From NCBI RefSeq assembly GCF_003863965.1, contig NZ_RRCN01000001.1:4732304-4796303 (forward strand): a stretch of DNA of 64,000 nt. The letters run 5' to 3'. The position numbers were made by a program, and so were the translations under genes. Of this stretch, positions 8,293 to 15,891 are shown piece after piece. Below the pieces are notes generated by a model that saw only the letters and a program-made list of their open reading frames with translations, searched no databases and was not told the origin of the DNA. Position 1 is the stretch's first letter; each line of letters begins with the position of its first letter. The DNA comes from Paenibacillus oralis. GTDB lineage: Bacteria > Bacillota > Bacilli > Paenibacillales > Paenibacillaceae.

Positions 8293-9276
8293 GTGGATAT
8301 AGACCAGGTTATTGATGCAAAAAGCTCCGAGTTTGGTTTTGACAAGCTAACTACTTTATCCATTGCAGAGCTTGTATCTCACATTGACAATATAAAAAAA
8401 CGAAAAAAAAACGCCGCTGAGCAATTTATTGACTGAGGACCGGTTTTTCTCCGGTTACCAAAGCGCGGCATTAAATGTGCACCCTAAGGGTGTGAGCCTG
8501 GAAAGCCACTATCACAACTTTGTAGAAATTAATTATGTGTACAAGGGCTGCTGTTATCAGACGATTAACGATAAGGTTGAGATTGTACTGAATGAAGGGG
8601 ATATACTTTTACTGGATAGTGGTACAGTGCATTCGATAAAGGCAACATCAACCGATGACATTATTCTGAATTGTATGATATCCGAAAGGTATTTTGCCCA
8701 TTATTTAATAGATAAGGTATCGTCAAACACATTTTTGAATGAGCTGGCCACCAGAATCATGTTTAATTCAAAGAGTACCTATCATATTTTCAGAACGAAT
8801 AATAATCCATCCCTCAGAGATTATTTTCAGCATTGTGTAAAGGAATATTTCTATCCTTCCATATGCTCCGAGAATGTGATAGATGCCTACATTATGTTAA
8901 TTTTCTCCGTTTTATGCCGGATTAATTATGAGCAGAACGAGTTGGATAAAAATCATGCCGCAATTCTGGAAATTTTAAACTATATAGAGAAGCATCCAGT
9001 TATGTTTCACTACAGGATGTAGCCAAACATTTTCATTTCAGCTCTAATTATTTGAGCGCTTATTTAAAAAAGCATCTTAATAAGACTTATATCGAAATCA
9101 TTCAAGAGATCCGCTTGAAAAAATCCTATGCCTTGTTAGTGAATACCAGCAAACCGATTGAGAAAATATCATCTGAAGTAGGGTATAGCAACACGTATTA
9201 TTTTTCTAATTTATTCAAAAAAAAGTATGGGCAAACCCCCAGTTATATTCGAAGGGAAGTAAGACAAAACCCTTAA
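8293..9276 (+). pseudogene. AraC-family regulator, frameshifted
   Basis: A GTG at 8293 behind AAGGAGG opens a 47-codon frame ending AAEQFID at 8436. A second frame from 8429 carries a cupin-like sensor domain (ESHYHNFVEINYVYKG, then GDILLLDSGTVHSI). It ends at 9022, while the AraC helix-turn-helix pair continues in another frame from SYVSLQDVAKHFHFSSNYL to 9276, with the family signature IEKISSEVGYSNTYYFSNLF. The second shift lies near 8996-8998; adding one C would give HPSYVSLQDVAKHF. The first may be a shift (removing one A gives EQFLTEDRFF) or a genuine short leader gene. If real, the lesions separate sensor from DNA-binding domain and inactivate a probable activator of the rhamnosidase gene. 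Confidence 0.75.
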
Positions 9277-9398
9277 GTTTAAGGCTATACTAAATAGTGT
9301 ATAGCAGAAAGCATTCCCTGGAGGTTCGAGTTCGCTTGATGAGGAAGATTTTAAGACAGTGAATTTACGTTTCTTCTCGATTGCTTGTTTTCTTTTGA

Positions 9399-9435
9399 CA
9401 AAAAAATGGCACCGAATCATTACGATTCGGTGCCA
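9399..9435 (-). terminator. Terminator of the aldo/keto reductase gene
   Basis: A 12-bp perfect stem (TGGCACCGAATC) with a five-base loop is followed on the reverse strand by a run of T (9399-9406), 36 bases past the stop at 9471. Confidence 0.85.
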
Positions 9436-9470
9436 GACAACAGCCATTGCTGTAGTGTTTTGGATTTACC

Positions 9471-10520
9471 TTAGCGGCGCTCGACGGCTACGCCTCCAAA
9501 GACTCCCCACAGATTTGCGGGATCATTTAAGTATTTATGAGGAAACCCGGGCTCAATCGCGCTTACCGCGTCGAGCCTTTGCAGTTGCTGCTCCGTAAGC
9601 TGCAGATCAAGCATATCCAAATTGCTTTCAAGCTGTCCGGCTTTGCTTGCCCCCAGCAAAATGGATGTAACGGACGATTGTGCTCTCAGCCATGCCAATG
9701 CAACATGCGCTGCCGGAGCATTCACTTCATCTGCTACTTTTTTGACTTCATCTACAATATTAAATACCCGCTCATTCAGCATACCATGGTTAGCCATCAT
9801 GGTTACCCGCGAGCTCCAGCCTTCGGATTCCTTGCTGCGCTGCTGCAAATCCTCTCTTGAATATTTTCCGGTCAAAAGGCCATTGGCCAGAGGCGACCAG
9901 GCAACAACCCCAAGCCCCATCTCCTGAGCCATTGGAGTGAGCTCTCTTTCCGACGTTCTCTCGATCAGACTGTGTTCATTTTGCAGGGCAACCAGAGGAG
10001 ACCACCCTCTCAGGTCGGCGATCGTCTGCATCCGCGAAATCTGCCAGGCCGGCGTATCGGATATTCCTACATAAAGCACCTTGCCCGCTCGTACAAGATC
10101 ATCCATAGCCCGCAGCACTTCCTCAACCGGCGTCGTGTTGTCCCATGAGTGCAGATACAGTAGGTCGATATAATCTGTTTTCATTCGCGACAAACTCGTT
10201 TCAACCGAGCGGATCATGCTTTTTCTGTGATTTCCGCCTGCATTCGGGTCGCCTTGATGCGTATTCATCGTATATTTCGTGGCAAGCACGATGCGATTAC
10301 GTCGCTCGCCCAGAATTTCACCCAACATTTTTTCCGAGCTTCCGTTCGTGTAACCACTGGCCGTATCGACAAAATTTCCGCCCCGGTCGAGATAAATGTC
10401 CAGCATGTTCCGGGCTTCATCCGTGCCTGCGCCCCATCCCCAATCCGTACCGAAAGTCATGGTGCCAAGAGCAAGCTCTGAGATGCGTAATCCGCTTTTT
10501 CCTAAGAAATAGTATTTCAT
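9471..10520 (-). CDS. Aldo/keto reductase
   Basis: The 349-residue protein is a complete NADPH-dependent aldo/keto reductase of the YghZ/AKR-like group. It shows the start MKYYFLGKSGLRISELALG, NFVDTASGYTNGSSE with catalytic Asp and Tyr, ATKYTM with the catalytic Lys, and LLYLHSWD with the catalytic His. The cofactor segment WLRAQSSVTSILLGASKAGQ lies near the C-terminus. It reduces aldehydes or ketones in the cytoplasm; the substrate is unknown. It follows a TetR gene in the same direction, and a palindrome at 10630-10643 in its upstream region matches one at the TetR start, so the regulator probably represses both. Ribosome binding site: TAGGAGGC. Confidence 0.9.
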   Translation of the reverse strand: MKYYFLGKSGLRISELALGTMTFGTDWGWGAGTDEARNMLDIYLDRGGNFVDTASGYTNGSSEKMLGEILGERRNRIVLATKYTMNTHQGDPNAGGNHRKSMIRSVETSLSRMKTDYIDLLYLHSWDNTTPVEEVLRAMDDLVRAGKVLYVGISDTPAWQISRMQTIADLRGWSPLVALQNEHSLIERTSERELTPMAQEMGLGVVAWSPLANGLLTGKYSREDLQQRSKESEGWSSRVTMMANHGMLNERVFNIVDEVKKVADEVNAPAAHVALAWLRAQSSVTSILLGASKAGQLESNLDMLDLQLTEQQLQRLDAVSAIEPGFPHKYLNDPANLWGVFGGVAVERR

Positions 10521-10629
10521 ATATGCCTCCTAAAATTGTGTTTTATTTTCAAAACTCATCGTTCGATACTCCGTTTTATATGAATCACCCCCTTCAAGGA
10601 ATATCTCTCTGTTTGGCATTAATAAAAAT

Positions 10630-10643
10630 TGAATGTTCATTCA
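10630..10643. promoter_or_regulatory. TetR operator in front of the aldo/keto reductase
   Basis: TGAATGTTCATTCA, a perfect dyad (6-2-6), lies 110 bases upstream of the reductase start. The same dyad with one change occurs at 11253-11266. Confidence 0.6.
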
Positions 10644-10669
10644 TTTTATAGTTAAAAAAAGAAGGACCC

Positions 10670-11242
10670 TTATGCTCTGATAGCGTCCCAGCTTGCTTGA
10701 ATCAAGTCCTTCACATTTTTATCATTAAATTCAAATTCTTCTCTAAAATATTGCTTTGCCAGCTCTGTAACAGGAGCATAAATCAAGACTAACAACAGCA
10801 TGGTGTCGTAATCTTTGAGCAGCTTTTGTTCCTTGCCTTCTTCAATTAATTTATATAATGGTTCGAACATCGAATTGGAATCTACCGGATAGACATTGTC
10901 GATAAGCGGAGAATTGCAAAATTGCTCAAAGAAAAGGAATTCATCTTTATGGTTAATAGTGAATTCAATAAAGTTGCTCATCACCAGTTCAAATCTTGCT
11001 TTGACCGGCAATGGATGATGGAGCCCCTGGAACATACTCGAACTGATCTTTTGCTCGACATTCAAAAACAGCTTCCTCAGCATATCCTCCTTGTTCTCAA
11101 AATAAACATAGATCGTTCCTGGCGATACCTGAGCACGCTTAGCGATTTTTGACATGGAAATTTCGGAAAAACCGATCTCGTTCAAAAGCTGAATGGTTGC
11201 CTGAAAAATAGCTTCGTTTTTATTTTTGTCTTTATATCTCAT
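10670..11242 (-). CDS. TetR/AcrR-family repressor
   Basis: The 190-residue product (from ATG 11242, MRYKDKNKNEAIFQATIQLL) has a TetR helix-turn-helix ending ISMSKIAKRAQVSPGTIYVY then FENKEDML, and a helical ligand domain. A start at 11263 is open but lies inside the operator, so the internal ATG is preferred. TetR proteins release DNA when bound to a small hydrophobic ligand. The gene ends 150 bases before the aldo/keto reductase start, and matching palindromes precede both, suggesting autorepression and control of the reductase. Confidence 0.85.
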   Translation of the reverse strand: MRYKDKNKNEAIFQATIQLLNEIGFSEISMSKIAKRAQVSPGTIYVYFENKEDMLRKLFLNVEQKISSSMFQGLHHPLPVKARFELVMSNFIEFTINHKDEFLFFEQFCNSPLIDNVYPVDSNSMFEPLYKLIEEGKEQKLLKDYDTMLLLVLIYAPVTELAKQYFREEFEFNDKNVKDLIQASWDAIRA

Positions 11243-11252
11243 GCCTGAATAA

Positions 11253-11266
11253 TAAATGATCATTCA
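11253..11266. promoter_or_regulatory. TetR operator at its own gene start
   Basis: TAAATGATCATTCA is the same 6-2-6 dyad as at 10630 with one mismatch. It lies 10-24 bases upstream of the chosen TetR start, as expected for autorepression. Confidence 0.55.
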
Positions 11267-11374
11267 ATTAAAGTCAAATCCGGAATTAACGCTGCCTTCC
11301 CTTGTGCGCAATACAATATAGTTCATTCTATATAGGCTAGAAAGTGATACGCGATTGGCCCCCGCCAATAGTTT

Positions 11375-11403
11375 TTGACTTTGCGTTCAAGAATTGATAT
11401 GAT
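11375..11403 (+). promoter_or_regulatory. Promoter with embedded operator for the second TetR gene
   Basis: TTGACT (11375-11380), 17 bases, then TATGAT (11398-11403) make a good sigma-A promoter. The segment TTGACTTTGCGTTCAA (11375-11390) matches the dyads at 12132 and 12225 with TTGACT and TCAA conserved. The ATG at 11410 sits where transcription should begin. Confidence 0.65.
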
Positions 11404-11409
11404 GCTTTC

Positions 11410-12000
11410 ATGAGCAGACCAAGAGAATTTGATGTCGATCGTGCGCTGTGCCAGTCCATGGAAGTGTTCTGGGCGAAAGGCTTCAAATCGACTTCCTATG
11501 AGGATTTGACGCGTACGACGCAAGTGAAGAAGCAAAGTTTATACTGCGTATTCAAGGACAAACGCGATTTGTTTTTAAAAGCGCTGGCGCTGTATCGCGA
11601 ACGGAGCGTAACCATGCTGGAAGAACTGGCCGCTCAGGAGGCGCCTCCCTTGCAAAAACTGGAGGCCATATGCGAAGCTGCGCTTTATCCGCATGAAGAG
11701 GCGATGCGCCGGGGATGTTTTATGGTCAATACCGTGCTGGAATTTGGAGCCGATGACCAGGAGGTCAACCGTGAGGCTGAGTTGATGTCCGATCAGGTCG
11801 AGCACATCCTTGAAGAGATCATCCTGAGCGGCCAGGAGCGGCAACTGATTACGACACGCCAGACCAGTAAAGAACTTGCCGCTTTATTGAACAACGTGCT
11901 TAATGGCGCGAAGGTTATGGAGAAGTCGGGCGCATCCCGGGAGCGGGTCGATGCGGTGTTAAGTACGGCTTTTACGCTGCTGGCGCCAGAGAATGCTTAA
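11410..12000 (+). CDS. TetR/AcrR-family repressor of the OYE gene
   Basis: The 196-residue product begins MSRPREFDVDRALCQSMEVF and has a TetR DNA-binding domain with TSYEDLTRTTQVKKQSLYCV followed by FKDKRDLF. The C-terminal part resembles the TetR_C_16/YcdC-type ligand domain (GCFMVNTVLEFGADDQEVNR). It is followed by an Old Yellow Enzyme gene, a common pairing in which the regulator senses an electrophile that the enzyme reduces. Three copies of TTGACTNNNNAGTCAA-like dyads flank the pair. No ribosome binding site is visible and the -10 box ends six bases before the ATG, so the message may be leaderless. Confidence 0.88.
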   Translation: MSRPREFDVDRALCQSMEVFWAKGFKSTSYEDLTRTTQVKKQSLYCVFKDKRDLFLKALALYRERSVTMLEELAAQEAPPLQKLEAICEAALYPHEEAMRRGCFMVNTVLEFGADDQEVNREAELMSDQVEHILEEIILSGQERQLITTRQTSKELAALLNNVLNGAKVMEKSGASRERVDAVLSTAFTLLAPENA

Positions 12001-12131
12001 TAGAATCAGGAGAGCCTGGGCAAGAATGCCCTCGGCTGCTGTTCGTGGAGTGAATGGCTGGGTTTGCCGGCCTTTCACTCTAATGAAAGAGGCCGTCAAC
12101 ATATGCGTATACATATTTTTTTGCGTTTTTC

Positions 12132-12147
12132 TTGACTGTGTAGTCAA
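12132..12147. promoter_or_regulatory. TetR operator 1 before the OYE gene
   Basis: TTGACTGTGTAGTCAA is a perfect 6-4-6 dyad in the 287-base gap between the regulator and the oxidoreductase; its left arm could also serve as a -35 box. Confidence 0.65.
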
Positions 12148-12224
12148 TAATTGACGGCTCTAAAAGCGAGGTGGGGAGGTGGTGCTTAGCGCTTGTGCAG
12201 TAAGCAAAATTTTTTGCAAAATTC

Positions 12225-12240
12225 TTGACTATTGAGTCAG
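12225..12240. promoter_or_regulatory. TetR operator 2 before the OYE gene
   Basis: TTGACTATTGAGTCAG repeats the dyad at 12132 with one arm mismatch, 93 bases further on and 48 bases before the oxidoreductase start. Confidence 0.65.
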
Positions 12241-12287
12241 GAAAAGCCAATGATGAAAAACAAAAATAAATTTATTTGGAGGTTTTT

Positions 12288-13322
12288 ATGACTTACTCTC
12301 AATCCACCCAAGCTTTGTTTCAACCAGTCACCATCGGGAATTTGGCGCTGCCTAACCGTATCGTAATGGCGCCGATGACCCGGCAATTTGCTTCGAACGG
12401 CGTGCCGGGTCAAGATATGGCTGACTACTACCGCCGCCGGGCGGAAAACGGCGTTGGACTGATCGTGACCGGAGGCGCGCTGATCGATCATCCGGATACG
12501 TCCCATATGGAGAACGTAACGCAGTTCTTCGGCGAAGCCGCGCTAACCGGTTGGGCTAACGTTGTGGCCGCGGTGCACGAGGCGGGCGGGCGGATCATCC
12601 CGCAGATTGCCCATATAGGAGAGCGGGGCCATGTCGGCGATTATTCGGAAACGGAAATCGCAGATATCGTCCAGGCATTCGCGCAGGCGGCATCCGAAGC
12701 CAAGCGGATCGGCTTCGACGGCATTGAGATCCATGGCGGGCACGGATTTTTGATCGATCAATTTTTCTGGGAAAAGACCAACCCGCGCACCGATCGCTAC
12801 GGAGGCGACACCGCCGGACGGACCCGCTTTGCTGTGGAAGTTATCGAGGCCAGCCGCCGCGCTGTCGGCCCGGATTTTCCGATCGGGCTGCGTTTTTCGC
12901 AATGGAAGATGAGCGACTACACGGCGAGATTGGCTGAGACGCCGGAAATGCTGGAACAGATCTTGGCGCCCATGTCTGAGGCGGGGGTTGATATGTTTCA
13001 TCTTTCTACACGCCGTTTCTGGGAACCCGAGTTCGAGGGCTCCGAGCTGAATTTGGCCGGATGGGTCAAAAAGCTGACAGGGAAACCGACGATTACGGTC
13101 GGATCGGTTGGCCTGGACGGCGGCTTTGCAAAGCCGGATGGAAAGGAAGCGGGGGCTGAAGCCATCGGCGCGTTGATCGCAAGGCTGGAACGTGGAGAAT
13201 TCGATCTGGTGGCCGTAGGCCGGGCTTTGTTGGCCGATCCCGCTTGGGCAAGCAAGATTCGCGACGGCCGGTTTGACGAATTGGTCCTCTTTACCCCCGA
13301 GGCCGAGCAAACACTGTATTAA
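12288..13322 (+). CDS. NADH:flavin oxidoreductase, Old Yellow Enzyme family
   Basis: The 344-residue protein is a TIM-barrel FMN enzyme. It opens ALFQPVTIGNLALPNRIVMA, with PMTRQFA next, then GGALIDHP, IIPQIAHIGERGH, and the signature HGGHGFLIDQFFWEKTNPRT then DRYGG. FMN phosphate binding is at GSVGLDGG and VAVGRALLADPAWASK. OYEs reduce activated C=C bonds and nitro compounds with NAD(P)H. The start is ATG 12288 behind TTTGGAGG; the in-frame codon at 12276 lacks a site. Two palindromic operators lie upstream. Confidence 0.93.
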   Translation: MTYSQSTQALFQPVTIGNLALPNRIVMAPMTRQFASNGVPGQDMADYYRRRAENGVGLIVTGGALIDHPDTSHMENVTQFFGEAALTGWANVVAAVHEAGGRIIPQIAHIGERGHVGDYSETEIADIVQAFAQAASEAKRIGFDGIEIHGGHGFLIDQFFWEKTNPRTDRYGGDTAGRTRFAVEVIEASRRAVGPDFPIGLRFSQWKMSDYTARLAETPEMLEQILAPMSEAGVDMFHLSTRRFWEPEFEGSELNLAGWVKKLTGKPTITVGSVGLDGGFAKPDGKEAGAEAIGALIARLERGEFDLVAVGRALLADPAWASKIRDGRFDELVLFTPEAEQTLY

Positions 13323-13358
13323 GCTCCGCCGGATACTTCATCTCCATATTAAAAGTTG

Positions 13359-13386
13359 ACCCTAACGAGTGCGTTAGGGTTTCTTA
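13359..13386 (+). terminator. Terminator of the OYE gene
   Basis: ACCCTAAC pairs with GTTAGGGT across six bases, followed by TTCTT, 37 bases past the stop. Confidence 0.75.
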
Positions 13387-13767
13387 TAACTCAACTTTCG
13401 GAGAGCAAATCAGCTTGAGTCCCTGGGTTGAAGGTGTTCAAAGAATTAAAGGGCGTTGAAAGCTTGAGGATAGGGAAGTGGGGGGGGGGCGGTAGATCAA
13501 CACTCTCTGTCCGTAGACTTTGCACGATTATCCCGTTTGATCAGGTAGCAGAGAGAAAGACAAGCTCGGGAGAAAAAAATATTTGCGGAGAAGCAGATAG
13601 TTTCGAGATAATTTAGACGGGCTTAGGAGAAGAAATCAGGTTTAGAGAAGGTGAAACAGACCGGACAAGAGATCAAGTTTGGAGATCAGGACAGGAGCTC
13701 AAGACAGGAGATCAAGGACCATTAAGTTGATCTGCATCAAACTCCCCCTACCGTTACAGCGTGTCGA
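13387..13767. other. Left flank and non-coding left part of the IS
   Basis: No gene is visible. The stretch contains a run of nine G near 13480, the left inverted end of the IS (13518-13552), and short AGGAGATCAAG-like direct repeats around 13650-13720. Confidence 0.6.
13518..13552 (+). repeat. Left terminal inverted repeat of the IS
   Basis: Begins CTTTGCACGATTATCCCGTT and continues through TCAGG and CAG. The first 20 bases match the inverted right end at 18 positions, and similarity continues for about 35 bases. Confidence 0.7.
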
Positions 13768-14670
13768 TCAGGCCGCAGCCGCAAGGGGCTGGTTCGGTTG
13801 GCGTGCGATCAGCTTGCGGTAAGGGATCGCCGGAATCGCCACACACATGCGCAGCAACTTCTGCCGCATCGTTTCTTCCGCTCCGGACAGGCGCAGCCGG
13901 CGGCGTACGGTGTACTCGTTCAGGTAAGCCTGCAGATGCTTCAGTCCCAAAGCTCCATACGTACTCTTCAGCGATTCCCACGCTTCCCTCACCACTCTCC
14001 GCAAGGGCGCATACAGCCGAAAGGCCAGAGGGAACAACTGCACCGCCGATGTACGGACATCCACATGCTTGTTGATGAACGCGGTTAGATCGTGACGGTC
14101 TGCCCTTTTTTCACTTCCCCGCTTATACGGCACCAGGCGGATTTTGACCTGCTCCGGCTCGCCCGACTCCGTGACCGTGCAGCCGGCTACGACCGCCGAG
14201 GCGTACGGATGCGTAAGCTGACACCGGGACGGATTACGCCCATACTGATCGCTGTTCACCTTCACGTCTCCAGAGAGCAGTTCCCGGGCATCGAACTCCC
14301 CCACGGCGTGGCGTATTTTGTGCAGCAGTAACCAGGCGGTTTTGTAGGCGACTCGGATTACCTTGCTCAGCCGCAGCGCCGAGATGCCGCCCGGGAGCAG
14401 GAACAAATCCAGGGCCTCAAACCACTTGAGTAGGGGCAAATGCGTTCCTTCAAAAATCGTGCCGACCAAAGGCGATGCTTGATGCTTACACTTTCCGCAC
14501 TCGAATAAGGGGATATGCCGGGAGGTCAGGCGACTGCACCGGGGGTGAGCACAGCGCGGGCAGACAAAGCCGTTTGGCCACTTCATCGCGATCAGCGCCT
14601 CCATGCAGTCCTGCTCGCTGTTAAAACGGCTGCTGAATGGCTGAAGTTCCGTTCCCGCATTGATCTCCAT
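13768..14670 (-). CDS. IS1595-family transposase, possibly inactive
   Basis: From ATG 14670 the product has 300 residues. An N-terminal zinc ribbon holds CPRCAHPRC and FECGKCKHQ, and the motif SPLVGTIFEGTHLPLLKWF is typical of IS1595 transposases. A DDE-type domain follows. Where the family usually has a VDETY-like aspartate motif this copy reads GDVKVNSDQYGRN, so the first acidic residue seems lost or displaced. The C-terminal EAWESLKSTYGALGLKHLQA then YLNEYTVRRRLR is well conserved. The frame is open upstream of 14670 into the right inverted end, but GGGGGCGAG before ATG 14670 supports this start. Confidence 0.8.
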   Translation of the reverse strand: MEINAGTELQPFSSRFNSEQDCMEALIAMKWPNGFVCPRCAHPRCSRLTSRHIPLFECGKCKHQASPLVGTIFEGTHLPLLKWFEALDLFLLPGGISALRLSKVIRVAYKTAWLLLHKIRHAVGEFDARELLSGDVKVNSDQYGRNPSRCQLTHPYASAVVAGCTVTESGEPEQVKIRLVPYKRGSEKRADRHDLTAFINKHVDVRTSAVQLFPLAFRLYAPLRRVVREAWESLKSTYGALGLKHLQAYLNEYTVRRRLRLSGAEETMRQKLLRMCVAIPAIPYRKLIARQPNQPLAAAA

Positions 14671-14830
14671 GATTGCTCGCCCCCGAATCAAGAATATACG
14701 AACATAAGTTCCATATATTTCATTATACCAAACATACGTTCTCTTATCAAGGCGAAAATTCACCTGAACCGCCTCGTTTTTTCCCATCTCTTTTTCTTCT
14801 TTCTTTTTTTGGAACCCTTGCCCTAGCACC

Positions 14831-14865
14831 CCTGTTCCCTGAGCGAAAGGAATAATCGTGCAAAG
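14831..14865 (-). repeat. Right terminal inverted repeat of the IS
   Basis: Ends AAAGGAATAATCGTGCAAAG on the forward strand, the inverted counterpart of the left end. Confidence 0.7.
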
Positions 14866-15434
14866 GTAGGCGGCAGGCAGGGACACCAAGACACGAACGC
14901 TTTAGACAGTCCCTTTAGGCAACCCCCTCACCTGGCGTCGATTTGTGACACTGCTCGAAACGGCCACGGTGCAAAAGATAGATACGCTGACCCCGCCAGA
15001 TCGTGACGCTTCTACATCGTTGACGCTTTCCTCAATGAAGCAGCCCAAAAAGCCGGGAAGACACTGTCCGCCTCTGATTCAGCGTCAACTCCGGCAATGG
15101 ATTGCTGGTTTATCCAGCTACATCAAGGCTTGTCTGCCGATTTTTTGCTGCGAAAGTTGAGTTATTACATCTGAAAAATGGCTCGATCTGCAAATCGGCG
15201 CTTGACAGCCGGCTACTTGACAACCGTTCCCCCGGATTTCAGAGAATAGCGGCACTTTTTATTTTTGTACTTATTATCCGAGCCATAACATGTTTAATTC
15301 CATTAGCGGCGTCCGCTGAAGTTTCCCAGTAGGCAACCTTATCACAAAATAGCTTGGTTTGACCCTGTTATGAATTTCCTGTATTTTCATAGGGATGATC
15401 TTTTATAAATCCAGCGAATGCAGGGGGACGACAC
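14866..15434. other. Non-coding stretch after the IS
   Basis: About 570 bases. A frame reading FYIVDAFLNEAAQKAGKTLS (about 15010-15070) runs on past 15150 but has no start and stops soon; it may be debris of a mobile-element gene I cannot name. Nothing else looks coding. Confidence 0.4.
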
Positions 15435-15755
15435 ATGGGGAGAGCGGGAGGCAATGCGATGTGGATGGCCTCCATTCCGCTGATTGCCTGGAAGAAGCTG
15501 GACAGCGGCGGACCTGCCGTTCAAGAAGAACTGGTCGGGTTGGCGAACGAGTGGCTGCAGGACAACGATGAAGCGGAGGTCGACGAGATCGCCAAAGACA
15601 TGTTTGTTAAGCTCATGGAACTCAGCAGCATCAGCGTGTATCCGGAAGGGGCATTCGAAATATTCTTTAATGACGGCGATATGTTTTGGGAACATTCGAT
15701 CATAGTGCGGGGCCATTGCGACGGCACGTTCGAGTCGGCTGAAATAGCCGGGTAA
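15435..15755 (+). CDS. Conserved hypothetical, DUF2262-like
   Basis: ATG 15435 follows GGGGGACG. The 106-residue protein is acidic. Its C-terminus, GDMFWEHSIIVRGHCDGTFE then SAEIAG, resembles the conserved end of DUF2262-type proteins, where a FWGHSI-like motif is followed by DGTF and EIAG. Such proteins are found next to toxins or alone, without known function. It stands alone, convergent with the kinase operon, with a shared bidirectional hairpin at 15816. Confidence 0.6.
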   Translation: MGRAGGNAMWMASIPLIAWKKLDSGGPAVQEELVGLANEWLQDNDEAEVDEIAKDMFVKLMELSSISVYPEGAFEIFFNDGDMFWEHSIIVRGHCDGTFESAEIAG

Positions 15756-15815
15756 TGCCACATCCCAACCGGTCATCACCATGAAAATACAGCCCAGCCA
15801 GCTTTAATAAATCTA

Positions 15816-15857
15816 AAGACCGTTGACAATGATTCAGGTATCCATGTCAACGGTCTT
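15816..15857. terminator. Bidirectional terminator
   Basis: A 13-bp perfect stem (AAGACCGTTGACA and its complement) lies between the two convergent genes, 35 bases past the kinase stop. Confidence 0.75.
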
Positions 15858-15891
15858 GTTTGCGTAATACGAAAACGGAAGGTCTTGGGCG

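Larger units (their letters stand above)
13518..14865 (-). mobile_element. IS1595-like insertion sequence, about 1.35 kb
   Basis: Two imperfect inverted repeats of about 35 bases (13518-13552 and 14831-14865) bracket a single reverse-strand transposase gene with the zinc-ribbon and DDE-type layout of the IS1595 family. The flanks read GTAGA and GTAGG, too weak to call a target duplication. The transposase catalytic residues look altered, so the copy may no longer move. Confidence 0.7.
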
